Shown piece after piece: positions 17,083 to 26,096 of a stretch of DNA of 64,000 nt (position 1 is its first letter; each line of letters starts with the position of its first letter). This stretch comes from Nostoc sp. JL34. GTDB lineage: Bacteria; Cyanobacteriota; Cyanobacteriia; Cyanobacteriales; Nostocaceae. Below the pieces are notes generated by a model. It did not search any database. It was not told the origin of the DNA and was given only the letters and a program-made list of their open reading frames with translations. The stretch covers positions 1-64,000 of the forward strand of contig NZ_JABXKQ010000156.1 in the NCBI RefSeq assembly GCF_017114945.1, read 5' to 3'. Position numbers and translations under genes: made by a program.

Positions 17083-18768
17083 TTATTTCCTTTTGGTGGA
17101 AGCTTTTGCAGCTTTTTTAGCCGCTTTTTGGGCTTCTATGGCAGCTAACTTTGCTTGTTCTTTTTCTTCGGCAATTTTCTGGAGATAATAATGATAATCT
17201 CCTAAGTAAACGCGGAATTCACCATCACGAATTTCGACGATTTTGTTTGCTACTTGAGAAATAAAGTAGCGATCGTGGGAAACTACAATTGCCGTACCAT
17301 CATAATTTTTGAGCGCTTCTTCCAGCATTTCTTTCGCTGGAATATCTAAGTGGTTTGTCGGCTCATCTAAAATTAGTAAGTTCGCCGGACGTAAGAGCAT
17401 TTTTGCTAACGCCAAACGAGCTTTTTCTCCTCCACTTAATGCCCCAACTGCCTTAAATACTGTGTCACCAGTGAATAAGAAGCGTCCTAAAAGCGTGCGG
17501 ACTTCTTGATTATCCCAGTCGGGAACTTCATCATGGATAGTTTCCATGACAGTTTTTTTCAAGTCTAAGGCTTCGGCTTGATTTTGCTCAAAGTAACCGG
17601 GAATAACGTTGTGATCCCCTAAATGAACGCTACCTTCTGTGGGTGGTTCCATACCCATAATTACGCGCAGAAGGGTAGATTTTCCAGCACCGTTGGGGCC
17701 AAGAAAAGCAATGCGATCGCCTCTTTCAATTAGCAGATTTGCTGCCAAAAACAAGATTTTATCACCATAAAGATGAGTTAAATCTTTAATGTCCACTACT
17801 TCGCGTCCACTGCGGGGTGCTGGAGGAAAACGGAAGTGTAGAGTTCTTACCCCAGCAATGGGTGCTTCAATGCGCTCAATTTTATCGAGTTGCTTTTCCC
17901 GGCTTTTTGCCTGGGTACTGCGGGTAGCACTGGCGCGAAATCTATCAACAAAGGTTTGCTGTTTCTCTAATTCTTTTTGCTGACGTTCGTAAGCACTAAG
18001 CTGTGCTGATTGACTTTCGGCTTTTTGTTCCAAATATGCCGAGTAGTTACCAAGGTAAGTACTGGAAACGCCACGTTCAGTTTCCACAATTTGGGTGCAG
18101 AGGCGGTCAAGGAACTCTCGGTCATGGGAGACTATTACCATAGGGGTAATCAGTCCTCTGAGGTAATTTTCCAACCACTCAATGGTTTCTAAATCTAGGT
18201 GGTTAGTCGGTTCATCCAGCAGCAACAAGTCGGGTTTTTGCAGCAGGATTTTACCTAAACTCATCCGCATTTGCCAACCACCACTGAAGGCACTGACGAG
18301 GCGATCGCCATCTTCTAGCCCAAACCCCATCTCTGGTAAAATTTTCCCGATGCGTGCATCTAAGTTGTAGCCATCTAAGGCTTCAAATTTGCGCTGCAAG
18401 CGATCCAACTTGTCGATCAGTCGATCTAGTTCCTCTGGGCTAGCCGTTTCCATCTCTTGTGGGATGTGCGCCAGAGATAACTGGACTTCGTTGGCTTCTT
18501 TGAAGACAGTCCAAAATTCTTCTCTAACGGTGCGGGTGGGGTCTACTTCAAACTCTTGGTTAAGATAAGCTATGTGTAAGCTATTAGGACGGATAATTTC
18601 GCCTGCGGTAGGTTCAATTTCCCCAGAGATGATTTTGAGTTGGGTAGATTTTCCAGCACCGTTGACACCGACTAAGCCAATGCGATCGCCTGGTTTAACT
18701 TCCCAGTTGATATCTTTGAGAACTTCGCCTGTGGGATAAATTTTACTTATATGTTCTAGTCGCAGCAT
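17083..18768 (-). CDS. ABC-F type ATPase (ribosome-associated)
   Basis: A 561-residue protein with two ABC ATPase domains and no membrane segments, the plan of ABC-F factors that act on the ribosome. Domain 1: Walker A GVNGAGKST at 34-42, signature FSGGWQMR, Walker B DLLLLDEPTNHLD. Domain 2: GPNGAGKST near 353, LSGGEKAR, NLLILDEPTNHLD. Between them is the charged linker (about 240-310) typical of the family, and the C-terminus ends in a Lys/Ala-rich helix. Subtype (EttA, Uup or YheS-like) cannot be fixed by eye; translation modulation is inferred from the family. Confidence 0.9.
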   Translation of the reverse strand: MLRLEHISKIYPTGEVLKDINWEVKPGDRIGLVGVNGAGKSTQLKIISGEIEPTAGEIIRPNSLHIAYLNQEFEVDPTRTVREEFWTVFKEANEVQLSLAHIPQEMETASPEELDRLIDKLDRLQRKFEALDGYNLDARIGKILPEMGFGLEDGDRLVSAFSGGWQMRMSLGKILLQKPDLLLLDEPTNHLDLETIEWLENYLRGLITPMVIVSHDREFLDRLCTQIVETERGVSSTYLGNYSAYLEQKAESQSAQLSAYERQQKELEKQQTFVDRFRASATRSTQAKSREKQLDKIERIEAPIAGVRTLHFRFPPAPRSGREVVDIKDLTHLYGDKILFLAANLLIERGDRIAFLGPNGAGKSTLLRVIMGMEPPTEGSVHLGDHNVIPGYFEQNQAEALDLKKTVMETIHDEVPDWDNQEVRTLLGRFLFTGDTVFKAVGALSGGEKARLALAKMLLRPANLLILDEPTNHLDIPAKEMLEEALKNYDGTAIVVSHDRYFISQVANKIVEIRDGEFRVYLGDYHYYLQKIAEEKEQAKLAAIEAQKAAKKAAKASTKRK

Positions 18769-18935
18769 TAAGTTTCTCTCAGGTAGGGAGTGGGTGGTTG
18801 AGGACGAAGTACTAACACCGCCTCTAATATTAACAAAAATTAACTATAAAATCGTCGCGATCGAGTTTGGAAGCCACAAACCAAATTTGGCTTGAGCTAC
18901 GGATAAAATTTACCACATCCATCTCAAGGCTGGCT

Positions 18936-19742
18936 TTATACTACTTGTCTAACTTCTTCGACACTCAAATCTAACGCCTGTGCTACTTGTTCTACAGTCA
19001 AACCTGCTGCCAACATTGCTGGTACTGCTTTTAGTTTCCCTTTAATCTCACCTCTAACCTCACCTTCTTCAATACCTTGTTCAACACCTTCCTGAAAGGC
19101 TTCCTGATAAAATCTGGTTTGCTTTAACTCGCTTAAGCCAAACATTTCCTCCATCTCCTCCCTACTCATTGTGGGAAACTTGTAAGCCAAAATAGTCTCT
19201 ATAAATTGTAATAATTGCTGCTGTTTTGGTGGTGAATTTATCTCGGACTTGGTTCTGTCTATCAACTCCCTTGCTTGTGCGATCGCTATGTCGTTGGTTG
19301 CAATTACTAATTTAGCAGTTGCAATACCAATTGGAAGCGATGCGGCTTCACCTAATTCATCCAAATAAATGCGTCTGACGCGCCCACTTGTGAAAAACTC
19401 ACGGTAATGTTTGATATTGCCTGTATCTACATTCCTGTTTGGGTATAAAACCACAGCACCCCAGTCATTTGATGGTTGATTTTGACGGAGGTATAAACAT
19501 ATTTCTGCAATTAGCCGGGAATAAATTTCCCCATCAGCTTGAAATTGCACTTCTACAAAGTAAATCGTGTTCTCGCTTCCTTGTGTAGGTAGAAACACAC
19601 CATCTATTCTGAAGGCTGTTTGTTTGATTTCAACTGATGAAAATTGATAAACGCTAGCTGATTCTGGAGGATTACCAATAAGTTCAAAAAAGATATCAGG
19701 GAATTCTTGAAACAGCCGATAAAAGATGATGTCTGTTTTCAC
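18936..19742 (-). CDS. Rpn/DUF2887-type PD-(D/E)XK nuclease-like protein
   Basis: A 268-residue protein of the recombination-promoting nuclease / transposase-like group common in cyanobacteria. Residues Asp47 (FRIDGVF) and Glu64-x-Gln66 (YFVEVQFQ) form the PD-(D/E)XK-type pair, with the Gln variant usual in this family. Later blocks RLIAEICLYLRQ and DWGAVVLYPNR fit the core. The C-terminus has the EQGIEEGEVRGEIKGK repeat-like helix and ends with LSVEEVRQVV. Start is GTG. Relatives of this group can cut DNA in vitro and are linked to RecA-independent transfer, but function in the cell is unclear. A putative HTH gene is just upstream. Confidence 0.78.
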   Translation of the reverse strand: MKTDIIFYRLFQEFPDIFFELIGNPPESASVYQFSSVEIKQTAFRIDGVFLPTQGSENTIYFVEVQFQADGEIYSRLIAEICLYLRQNQPSNDWGAVVLYPNRNVDTGNIKHYREFFTSGRVRRIYLDELGEAASLPIGIATAKLVIATNDIAIAQARELIDRTKSEINSPPKQQQLLQFIETILAYKFPTMSREEMEEMFGLSELKQTRFYQEAFQEGVEQGIEEGEVRGEIKGKLKAVPAMLAAGLTVEQVAQALDLSVEEVRQVV

Positions 19743-19776
19743 AATTTTATATTATTTGAAAATTTTGATTTGCTGT

Positions 19777-20274
19777 TTATGTGTTGCTTGATTCTTCACA
19801 ACCATCTCGCACTTTCAGCAATTGCTCTTTTGCCATGCCTAATATACGTGAAAGGGGCGCTAGTAAACTATCATCAAATGCTTGTCCAGCATAAATATTA
19901 TTCAGTTCAGTAGGGGATAATTTAAAGGTATCGCAGAACTTAGCAAACTCCTGGTTACTCAAGTCAAGCTCTTTTTGCCTATCTTGAAGTAAAACTGCGA
20001 TCGCTCTAGTTCCATGCTTCGGACGCTCACTACTTTTTACATATTTTTCCATTAAATAATTGACTTTTCTGGTATCACCACCGATTTTTTTAATTAAATC
20101 AGTACAAGCCATTTTTAGCGCTTTCTTTAAAACTTCTTCTTCATTTAAAATTTTAATAACTTCACTGGCATATTCTGGCTTAAAAAATCCCACCAAATTA
20201 CCTTGATGATAAACTGGTATATAAGGATTATTCGTTTCAAGTTGCCAATCTAAAGGCTCATTGCGTAGCGACAT
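19777..20274 (-). CDS. Putative HTH-containing protein of unknown function
   Basis: A 165-residue protein from the chosen ATG at 20274, which has AGGGG about eight bases upstream; the frame could run 15 codons further. The first 40 residues (PYIPVYHQGNLVGFF) may be a small beta domain. The C-terminal 60 (DLSNQEFAKFCDTFKLSPTELNNIYAG, then LAPLSRILGMAKEQLL) look like a helix-turn-helix of the kind found in XRE-like regulators. It lies 34 bases upstream of the Rpn-type gene on the same strand, so the two may be co-transcribed. I do not recognise the family, and regulator or antitoxin roles are only guesses. Confidence 0.55.
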   Translation of the reverse strand: MSLRNEPLDWQLETNNPYIPVYHQGNLVGFFKPEYASEVIKILNEEEVLKKALKMACTDLIKKIGGDTRKVNYLMEKYVKSSERPKHGTRAIAVLLQDRQKELDLSNQEFAKFCDTFKLSPTELNNIYAGQAFDDSLLAPLSRILGMAKEQLLKVRDGCEESSNT

Positions 20275-20387
20275 AGCTGCACCCCTAAATATTTTAATAT
20301 TGCACCATTTTAAAACCATTTATTAGTTACCCGCCAGTGGTTATATTTTGGTCATATATAAAAATATGGTTTTATTCTTGCTAAGTC

Positions 20388-20501
20388 AGGACTTACGTAA
20401 GGACTATGGTTTTACGTCATGACGAGTGTTCGCGTTAGCGTCTCGAAGAGAAACGAAGTAATCGCAAAGGCTTAGTTTTTCGTCACGAGTGTGTAAGTCC
20501 T
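20388..20501. repeat. Small dispersed element with inverted ends
   Basis: About 114 bases bounded by AGGACTTAC and GTAAGTCCT. The interior contains a GCGTTAGCGTCTCGAAG stretch typical of Nostoc interspersed repeats, and ACGTCATGACG. A lone end-like AGGACTTACG is also present near 51543. Too short to code for anything. It makes up much of the 326-bp gap between the HTH-like gene and the AT-rich gene, where I see nothing else. Confidence 0.6.
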
Positions 20502-20600
20502 ACAAGTATACTTAATCTGGTATTATCCTTGACTAAGTATTATAATTCAAGTTATAGTATTGCAGAGCTTATAAGATTATCTAATAAAACCTGATTTAGA

Positions 20601-21614
20601 ATGAAAACAGATGATATAAATGCTCGAATAGCGAGAATAGATTACAAGTTAAGAACTCAGAAAAAATCTGTTGCTGAAAGAATTGGTCTAGTACAAGGTG
20701 AATTATGCCCTGATATAAATGATTTAACAGACAGATTCATCAACAATAGATTCCCAGCATTAAGTAATAACGAATTAGAACGATTTCTTCCTACATTGAA
20801 TGTTGATAATTGGTATCGAGAAAATTATGGATTTAAAATAACACCTGATTATTTAAATCTCAAAGAAATTCCATTTGTTATGCAAGGCAACATTTATTAC
20901 TTTATATATCCTGAAAAAACTGAAAATTGCAATATAATTGACTGCACAAATTTACCGCAAATAGTAAAACAAGATTTAACAGAAGTAGAAATTGAATATT
21001 TACAAAATTCCTTTAAATGTGGGAGAAGAAAATTATTAGCTGTAGAATATCTAGAAGATGTTGTTCAGTATCGTGATAAAAAGAAGAGTAGCGAAAATGA
21101 TTTTTTTGCAATCCCTGACAAACTCAAGGATAATTTCTATTTGTCTACTGAAACAATAGATTTTATTCGTTTTGCTATTGAGGATTTAAATCTTGCTATC
21201 GTTACTTTAAAAAATACCAGAAGTTATCAATTTATAATTTTTCCAGCTTCACAAGCAATTGAAAAACTATTAAAAGCTTGTATATTATCAGAAAAATTAA
21301 TCCTGGCAAAAGAAGTGCCAGAATTATTGAATACGTTAAGAAAGAAAAAGTATGGACATAAACTATTCAACATAATTGGAGATGAAGATTTCAATAAATG
21401 TTTTCCTTCCCCTGAAAAAATAAAATCAGAAATACAAAATTTTCCAGAAGCAGAAAAAATGTTTAAAGACCCAACTATAAATCCTAGATATGATCCAATG
21501 GAAGTTTCTTCCGAGAAAGCTGTGAAGATTATAGACGCTACATTAAATATTTTTGAATTAGTAAGCGAGAAGTTTGTTACACCTTTACACAGAGTAATGT
21601 ATTATCCAGAATGA
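20601..21614 (+). CDS. AT-rich gene, protein with possible C-terminal HEPN domain
   Basis: A 337-residue soluble protein with markedly AT-rich, Lys/Asn/Ile-heavy sequence unlike the ribosomal and metabolic neighbours, which suggests recent acquisition. The N-terminal ~180 residues are not recognised. Residues about 185-320 are helical, with SYQFIIFPASQAIEKLLKAC resembling the second helix of HEPN domains, and R247-KKKYG-H253 matching the Rx4-6H spacing of catalytically active HEPN RNases, followed by a KLFNIIG helix. HEPN proteins are frequent toxins or defence effectors, but no paired nucleotidyltransferase is adjacent. Function is unproven; the domain call is tentative. Confidence 0.6.
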   Translation: MKTDDINARIARIDYKLRTQKKSVAERIGLVQGELCPDINDLTDRFINNRFPALSNNELERFLPTLNVDNWYRENYGFKITPDYLNLKEIPFVMQGNIYYFIYPEKTENCNIIDCTNLPQIVKQDLTEVEIEYLQNSFKCGRRKLLAVEYLEDVVQYRDKKKSSENDFFAIPDKLKDNFYLSTETIDFIRFAIEDLNLAIVTLKNTRSYQFIIFPASQAIEKLLKACILSEKLILAKEVPELLNTLRKKKYGHKLFNIIGDEDFNKCFPSPEKIKSEIQNFPEAEKMFKDPTINPRYDPMEVSSEKAVKIIDATLNIFELVSEKFVTPLHRVMYYPE

Positions 21615-21775
21615 GAGGAGTATTATCCTCAATTAAAGGAATATTATGATCGATTAGAGGATGATGATTCCTTTCTTGACGAATGACGAATAGAGTTTAA
21701 ATTTTCGATTGGTGATTGCTTTAAGTAGTTTTGGCAATTTCCATGTTATGAATTAATCAAGAGAAATGGTAAGAA

Positions 21776-22234
21776 TTATCCTTCCCAGTCTTGACGAGTA
21801 TCGCACAGAAAATTGTCTGCGATCGCATCATCAAATGAACACGGGCAATGCTCTGGAAAAGTTCGTAATGGTAAGTTAGTTTCTCGTAGCGCCAAATCGA
21901 CTCCCCCTTCAAAGCCATCTAACAAAGCTTCTTCTATTCGAGACTTTAAGCTAGGGTTCTGCCGCAGATGCCTATGGATAGCGCGGCGCTGTTCTCGAAT
22001 TGTTAAAAACCAACTGCGAGAGCGTTGTTCGGGTTGATACTCCCACTTCAAGAGATGACCAAGTAATACACTCAGAAGGCTCACGAGTTCCCGATATTCC
22101 TGTCTCCCCAAAGCTTGAATTTCCTCTTGCAGGTGTTGCCAGTCTAGTTCCATAACTAGCCTCTGCTCTAACGCTTTAGCCTGCTGCTGTGTCCAGCCAT
22201 AAAAGTCTTGGTCATACAAAAAAGGTTTGTCCAT
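21776..22234 (-). CDS. DUF29 family protein
   Basis: A 152-residue protein of the DUF29 family, abundant and multi-copy in cyanobacteria, of unknown function. The N-terminus LYDQDFYGWTQQQAKALEQR and the block LDWQHLQEEIQALGRQEYRELVSLLSVLLGHLLKWEYQP are the family hallmarks. The ATG at 22234 is preferred over a TTG seven codons upstream because family members begin just before the YDQDFYGW block. It lies next to a tandem ATTACGA repeat and the XRE gene, on the same strand. Confidence 0.82.
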   Translation of the reverse strand: MDKPFLYDQDFYGWTQQQAKALEQRLVMELDWQHLQEEIQALGRQEYRELVSLLSVLLGHLLKWEYQPEQRSRSWFLTIREQRRAIHRHLRQNPSLKSRIEEALLDGFEGGVDLALRETNLPLRTFPEHCPCSFDDAIADNFLCDTRQDWEG

Positions 22235-22283
22235 AGAGTTGAATTTTGACAGCAAGAAACCACGAGCTAGCTAAAAAAACTTA

Positions 22284-22321
22284 ATTACGAATTACGAATT
22301 ACGAATTACGAATTACGAATT
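22284..22321. repeat. Five tandem ATTACGA heptamers
   Basis: Five perfect head-to-tail copies of ATTACGA (22284-22318) plus a partial unit. No spacers between units, so this is an STRR and not a CRISPR. It lies in the gap between the XRE regulator and the DUF29 gene. Confidence 0.95.
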
Positions 22322-22331
22322 ATTTTAATAT

Positions 22332-22694
22332 TCAACTTGCTTTTGCCTCATCCCCAGATGCTTCAGCCACAGCCGCCAATCTATCTGCCGCAGCTTGCAC
22401 AATTTGAGCCACTTGGGCCAAAGGCATGTGCTGGATTTGTCTAAGAATCAGACTCAAATCTGAGGTTTCTGGAATTGGCTTGCCATCTATGCAGCTGATT
22501 AACTCTTCCATTGTGTAGCCTGCTTTCGATGCGATTCGAGCCAAATTTTCTGTATCTGGCACCTTCACACCTTTTTCCCACATCTGAACAGCAGTGGCAG
22601 ATACTCCCAAAAGCTTACCAAAGGCTCGCTGACTCATTGAACCGCGAGCTAGTTTAATGATTTCAATCAGTTTTTGTTTGCTTTCGATCTTCAC
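22332..22694 (-). CDS. XRE-family transcriptional regulator
   Basis: A 120-residue protein with a classic Cro/CI helix-turn-helix at about residues 9-62: IIKLARGSMSQRAFGKLLGVSATAVQMWEKG, then PDTENLARIASKAGYTMEEL. The C-terminal part (HMPLAQVAQIVQAAADRL) is an amphipathic helix that may dimerise. GTG is the start. It would bind DNA as a repressor or activator; its target is unknown, and it could regulate itself or the DUF29 gene downstream. Confidence 0.85.
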   Translation of the reverse strand: MKIESKQKLIEIIKLARGSMSQRAFGKLLGVSATAVQMWEKGVKVPDTENLARIASKAGYTMEELISCIDGKPIPETSDLSLILRQIQHMPLAQVAQIVQAAADRLAAVAEASGDEAKAS

Positions 22695-22934
22695 TGCTTA
22701 TATAGCTAGCCAACTGTATTTATAAGTCTACTTTCAATATTACAATTTTACTTTTATATTGACAGCCTTGTGTTTTAGTACTAAACTATATCTCTGGTTG
22801 TAAATCAGCAACTACAGGCATCAAGCTAGTAGACCAACCCATCTATCTTTAATCAACCCAAAAAACTTAGTTTGCTACGGCAGTTGTGCTAGTAGCTAGA
22901 CTTTGCTGCGAAGAAATAATATCGAAGGTGCATC

Positions 22935-23381
22935 ATGTTTCGCCAGCCACGCAAAATTAATCAATATCGCCGCAAAGGCAAAAACCTTATAGCCACTAAT
23001 AAAATTAAACCAGAACAGTGGAACATTTCTGACGCAGAAACCAAAGAAGCTTTAAAAGTTAAAGGCTACGATGTTAAGCAAATCAAAAAAATCCACCTTC
23101 TGAAACATCAAGTGTGTATTTCCTACTGGGATGCAAAAGGCAATATATGCAGCAGCTTTTTTAGCTACCGGATTTTTGCACGTTGGCAAGAAGAAGTGGA
23201 AAAGCTAATTTATACCTGTGAAACCATGAAGGAATGGGCAAAGTTAAATTACCTTATGAAGTACGAATTTGCCTATTACAATTATCCCAGTGAAATAGAA
23301 GATACACTCCACGCGATATTAGAAAACCACCTGTTTGTGTTAAAAGCAACAGTACAACAAGTGGTTTTACAGGATATTTAA
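22935..23381 (+). CDS. Hypothetical basic protein
   Basis: A 148-residue Lys/Tyr-rich protein with no signal peptide or membrane span. The first 35 residues are strongly basic, and the remainder shows KIHLLKHQVCISYWDAKGN followed by helical segments rich in Tyr and Trp. I do not recognise a family. The ATG lies downstream of a 240-bp gap that separates it from the divergent XRE gene. It converges with prfA, with a long inverted repeat (23384-23467) between them. Confidence 0.55.
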   Translation: MFRQPRKINQYRRKGKNLIATNKIKPEQWNISDAETKEALKVKGYDVKQIKKIHLLKHQVCISYWDAKGNICSSFFSYRIFARWQEEVEKLIYTCETMKEWAKLNYLMKYEFAYYNYPSEIEDTLHAILENHLFVLKATVQQVVLQDI

Positions 23382-23383
23382 CC

Positions 23384-23467
23384 AATACAGTTCAGATAAG
23401 CCCAAAACCCTCATGTAGTCTTCAAAGACCAATTACCTACACCAATAACTCTTAACTGAACCGTATT
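23384..23467. repeat. Inverted repeat between convergent genes
   Basis: Twelve-base arms AATACAGTTCAG and CTGAACCGTATT (one mismatch) around a loop of about 60 bases, located between the hypothetical gene and prfA, where both transcripts should end. Possible bidirectional terminator or dispersed repeat. Confidence 0.5.
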
Positions 23468-23487
23468 GGGATATTTAACAACAAAAA

Positions 23488-24585
23488 TTAGTTAGCGGCA
23501 GCAGTCGCTAACTCCGCCAGACGTTCCTGTTGGTCTAGAGATATACAAGATTGGATAAGCGTCTCTAAATCACCATCCAAAACAGGGTTAAGGGAATAAT
23601 TCTGACCTAACCGATGATCGGTAGCGCGGTTATCTTTATAATTATAGGTGCGAATTTTTTCTGATCGCGATCCAGTACCAACCTGCGATCGCCGCATGGA
23701 AGTTACAGCTTCTTGTTGTTCGCGTAACTTCATCTCATATAACTTCGCCCGCAGAATTTGCATCGCCCGTTCTTTGTTTTGCAACTGGCTGCGTTCTTCT
23801 GTACAGAAAATGCGTATTCCCGTCGGTTTGTGCATCAAGTCAGCGGCTGTTTCCACCTTGTTGACGTTTTGCCCACCAGCACCACCAGAACGGGCTGTAG
23901 TCATTTCAATATCTTTCGGGTCAATGTGAATTTCCACATCATCCACCTCTGGCATAATCGCCACGGTAGCTGTGGAAGTATGAACCCGTCCCCCAGATTC
24001 AGTTGCCGGCACGCGCTGCACACGATGCACTCCAGCTTCAAATTTTAACTGGCTGTAAACGTCATTACCTTTGATTTCGAGAATGACCTCTTTCCAGCCA
24101 CCCATTTCTCCACGAGATTCGCTTACTAGAGAAACTTTCCAACCTTGAGTCTGAGCATAGCGGGTGTACATCTGCATCAAATCACCAGCCCAAATACTTG
24201 CTTCATCACCACCAGTACCAGCGCGAATTTCCAACATGATATTCTTTTCATCATTGGGGTCGCGTGGTAGCAGTAAAACTTTCAAGCGAGACTCTAAATA
24301 TTCTATTTTTTCTTCAAGTTCCTTTACTTCCAGTGCTGCCATTTCTTGCAACTCTGGATCACTCGCAGATTCTTTGTAAACCTGACGCGCTCCGGTCAAG
24401 TCTTCTTGGGCTGTTTTCCAAATTTCATAAGTATTAACTACCTCTTCCAAAGAAGAACGAGACTTAGCAATTTCTTGATACTCATCAGGATTGCTAGCTG
24501 TATCGGGGTCGCCAAGACGACGTGTTAACTCATTAAAAGTTTGTTCAACGGATTTTAGTTTGTCCAGTAAGTATGATTCAGCCAT
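23488..24585 (-). CDS. prfA: Peptide chain release factor 1
   Basis: RF1 recognises UAA and UAG in the ribosomal A site and triggers peptide release. The peptidyl-release GGQ motif lies in [11 protein letters not shown] near residue 235, and the codon-recognition tripeptide appears as PAT in RVPATESGG near 190, the PxT form that marks RF1 and not RF2. Length 365 is normal. A strong AAGGAG is seen nine to ten bases before the ATG. It is the last gene of the long ribosomal cluster, 104 bases after rpmE. Confidence 0.95.
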   Translation of the reverse strand: MAESYLLDKLKSVEQTFNELTRRLGDPDTASNPDEYQEIAKSRSSLEEVVNTYEIWKTAQEDLTGARQVYKESASDPELQEMAALEVKELEEKIEYLESRLKVLLLPRDPNDEKNIMLEIRAGTGGDEASIWAGDLMQMYTRYAQTQGWKVSLVSESRGEMGGWKEVILEIKGNDVYSQLKFEAGVHRVQRVPATESGGRVHTSTATVAIMPEVDDVEIHIDPKDIEMTTARSGGAGGQNVNKVETAADLMHKPTGIRIFCTEERSQLQNKERAMQILRAKLYEMKLREQQEAVTSMRRSQVGTGSRSEKIRTYNYKDNRATDHRLGQNYSLNPVLDGDLETLIQSCISLDQQERLAELATAAAN

Positions 24586-24689
24586 GACAAGTGCGATCGC
24601 TCCTTAAAAAAATAACAAATTGGCTCGAGCATATAAATGAAAATCGACCCAGCTGATGCAGGGCCGTCGTTAACAGCAGAGCCAACTCG

Positions 24690-24932
24690 CTACTTTTTGT
24701 TTTGGTCGTCCCCAGATGTTTGAGTGCTGCTCATACCGTACTTACGGAGGAAGCGCTCTACTCGACCCTCAGTGTCAATAATCTTCTGAGTGCCGGTGTA
24801 AAATGGGTGATTTCCAGACCAAACATCTACGTGCAATTCTGGCTTGGTAGAGCCAATGGTCATAACAACTTGACCGTTGCAGTAAACTTTAGCATCTGGA
24901 TACCACTTGGGGTGAATATCAGCTTTAGCCAT
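24690..24932 (-). CDS. rpmE: Ribosomal protein L31
   Basis: An 80-residue large-subunit protein that bridges to the small subunit. The blocks ADIHPKWYPDAKVYCNGQ and HPFYTGTQKIIDTEGRVERF are diagnostic. Only Cys18 of the four zinc-binding cysteines of the Zn form is present (WSGNHPF replaces CSKCHPF), so this is the zinc-independent type usual in cyanobacteria. It lies between rpsI and prfA. Confidence 0.93.
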   Translation of the reverse strand: MAKADIHPKWYPDAKVYCNGQVVMTIGSTKPELHVDVWSGNHPFYTGTQKIIDTEGRVERFLRKYGMSSTQTSGDDQNKK

Positions 24933-25027
24933 TGTTCTTTTTGTGATGAATCTTATATTAATTATAACTTTCAGCGTTCAATTGAAGCTAGGGATTGGGG
25001 AGTGGGGAGATGAGGGAGTCGGAGAAA

Positions 25028-25062
25028 CCAATGCCCAATGCCCAATGCCCAATGCCCAATGC
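25028..25062. repeat. Five tandem CCAATGC heptamers
   Basis: Perfect head-to-tail CCAATGC units between rpmE and rpsI. Same motif type as the sequence inside recO (near 10090 and 10160). Confidence 0.9.
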
Positions 25063-25070
25063 CCAATTCC

Positions 25071-25487
25071 CTAACGCTTAGAGTACTGAGGCGCTTTCCG
25101 AGCTTTATGTAAACCATATTTCTTCCGCTCTTTTGCTCTCGGATCGCGAGTCAAATAACCTTCGGTTTTCAAAGGTGGGCGGTTATCTGGGTCTAGTTGG
25201 CACAAAGCACGAGCAACTCCCAAACGAACAGAATCAGCCTGTCCGGTCAAGCCGCCGCCTTCTGCTTTCACCAAAATGTCATATTCGTTTTCTAGTCCCA
25301 GAGTTTCCAGGGGTGCTTTGATCACTCCCAGGTAGTTGGGGTTAAATTGGAAATATAAGTTTCCATCTTTACCATTCACAGTCAGTTGACCGCTGCCTGG
25401 AACCAAGCGTACCCGTGCTACTGCGTTCTTACGACGGCCAGTACCCCAGTATACGGCGCGACCGCTATTAGCATCTGCTACTACCAT
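25071..25487 (-). CDS. rpsI: Ribosomal protein S9
   Basis: A 138-residue small-subunit protein whose C-terminal tail reaches the P-site tRNA. The [19 protein letters not shown] block at residues 15-33 and the terminal RKAPQYSKR are diagnostic. It overlaps the stop codon of rplM by one base, so translation is coupled. rplM-rpsI is a universal gene pair. Confidence 0.96.
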   Translation of the reverse strand: MVVADANSGRAVYWGTGRRKNAVARVRLVPGSGQLTVNGKDGNLYFQFNPNYLGVIKAPLETLGLENEYDILVKAEGGGLTGQADSVRLGVARALCQLDPDNRPPLKTEGYLTRDPRAKERKKYGLHKARKAPQYSKR

Positions 25488-25948
25488 TAATTTTCTTCTC
25501 CAGGAATTGTACTAACTTTTAGTTCTTTGGGTTTTTGAGCATCATGGGGATGCGTAGGCCCAGCGTAAACTTTCAGCTTGGTGAACAACTGCTTACCCAG
25601 GCTATTTTTAGGTAGCATACCTTTAACAGCTTGTTCTAAAATTCGCTCTGGTATGCGCTGTTGCAGTTTAGCGAAAGTTTCGGTTTTCATCCCACCGGGA
25701 CGACCAGAATGGCGACGGTAAAGCTTTTGAGTGCGCTTTTTGCCTGTGACTGCTACTTTTTCGGCATTGATGACGATTACGAAGTCACCTGTATCTAGGT
25801 GGGGTGTATATTCGGGTTTCTTTTTGCCTCTCAATACCTGGGCGATTTCGCTGGCGAGGCGACCGAGGCGTTTATCGGTGGCATCTACTATGTACCACTC
25901 ACGCTCAAGAGACGCTTGAGAAGGAAGGTATGTTTTACTCGTTGTCAT
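25487..25948 (-). CDS. rplM: Ribosomal protein L13
   Basis: A 153-residue early-assembly protein of the large subunit. [36 protein letters not shown] and RMLP-like [26 protein letters not shown] are present. Its start region abuts a STRR tract, the first codons [10 protein letters not shown] being only weakly conserved. Paired with rpsI downstream. Confidence 0.96.
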   Translation of the reverse strand: MTTSKTYLPSQASLEREWYIVDATDKRLGRLASEIAQVLRGKKKPEYTPHLDTGDFVIVINAEKVAVTGKKRTQKLYRRHSGRPGGMKTETFAKLQQRIPERILEQAVKGMLPKNSLGKQLFTKLKVYAGPTHPHDAQKPKELKVSTIPGEEN

Positions 25949-26096
25949 TTGTCATTTGTCCTTTGTCATTTTTAATTTGTCATTAGTCATTAGTCATTAG
26001 TCATTAGTCCTTTGTTATTCACTAATGACCATTGTACAGACGCGATTAATCGCATCTCTACTGACCAATGACTAATGACTCTTGACTAGTGACGAA
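25945..26096. repeat. STRR tract containing the CGATTAATCG palindrome
   Basis: Runs of GTCATTTGT, GTCATTAGT and inverse copies, interrupted by GACGCGATTAATCGCATC, a dispersed palindrome also near 15240 and 29595. Its right end encodes the last residues of truA. Confidence 0.85.

Noticed and set aside
22284-22321. Regular short repeats that look like a CRISPR array
   Set aside because: The ATTACGA units are head-to-tail with no spacers, and no cas genes are near. The same holds for the CCAATGC tract at 25028-25062.
18936-23381. A complete new defence island
   Set aside because: The genes point in different directions with large gaps and repeats between them, and only single-domain likenesses (Rpn, HTH, HEPN-like, DUF29, XRE) are seen; no conserved multi-gene unit can be argued from this sequence alone.
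24586-24690. A terminator or attenuator between rpmE and prfA
   Set aside because: TTGGCTC/GAGCCAA arms and a T-run exist, but the loop is about 60 bases and no compact stem forms, so the evidence is too weak for a feature.
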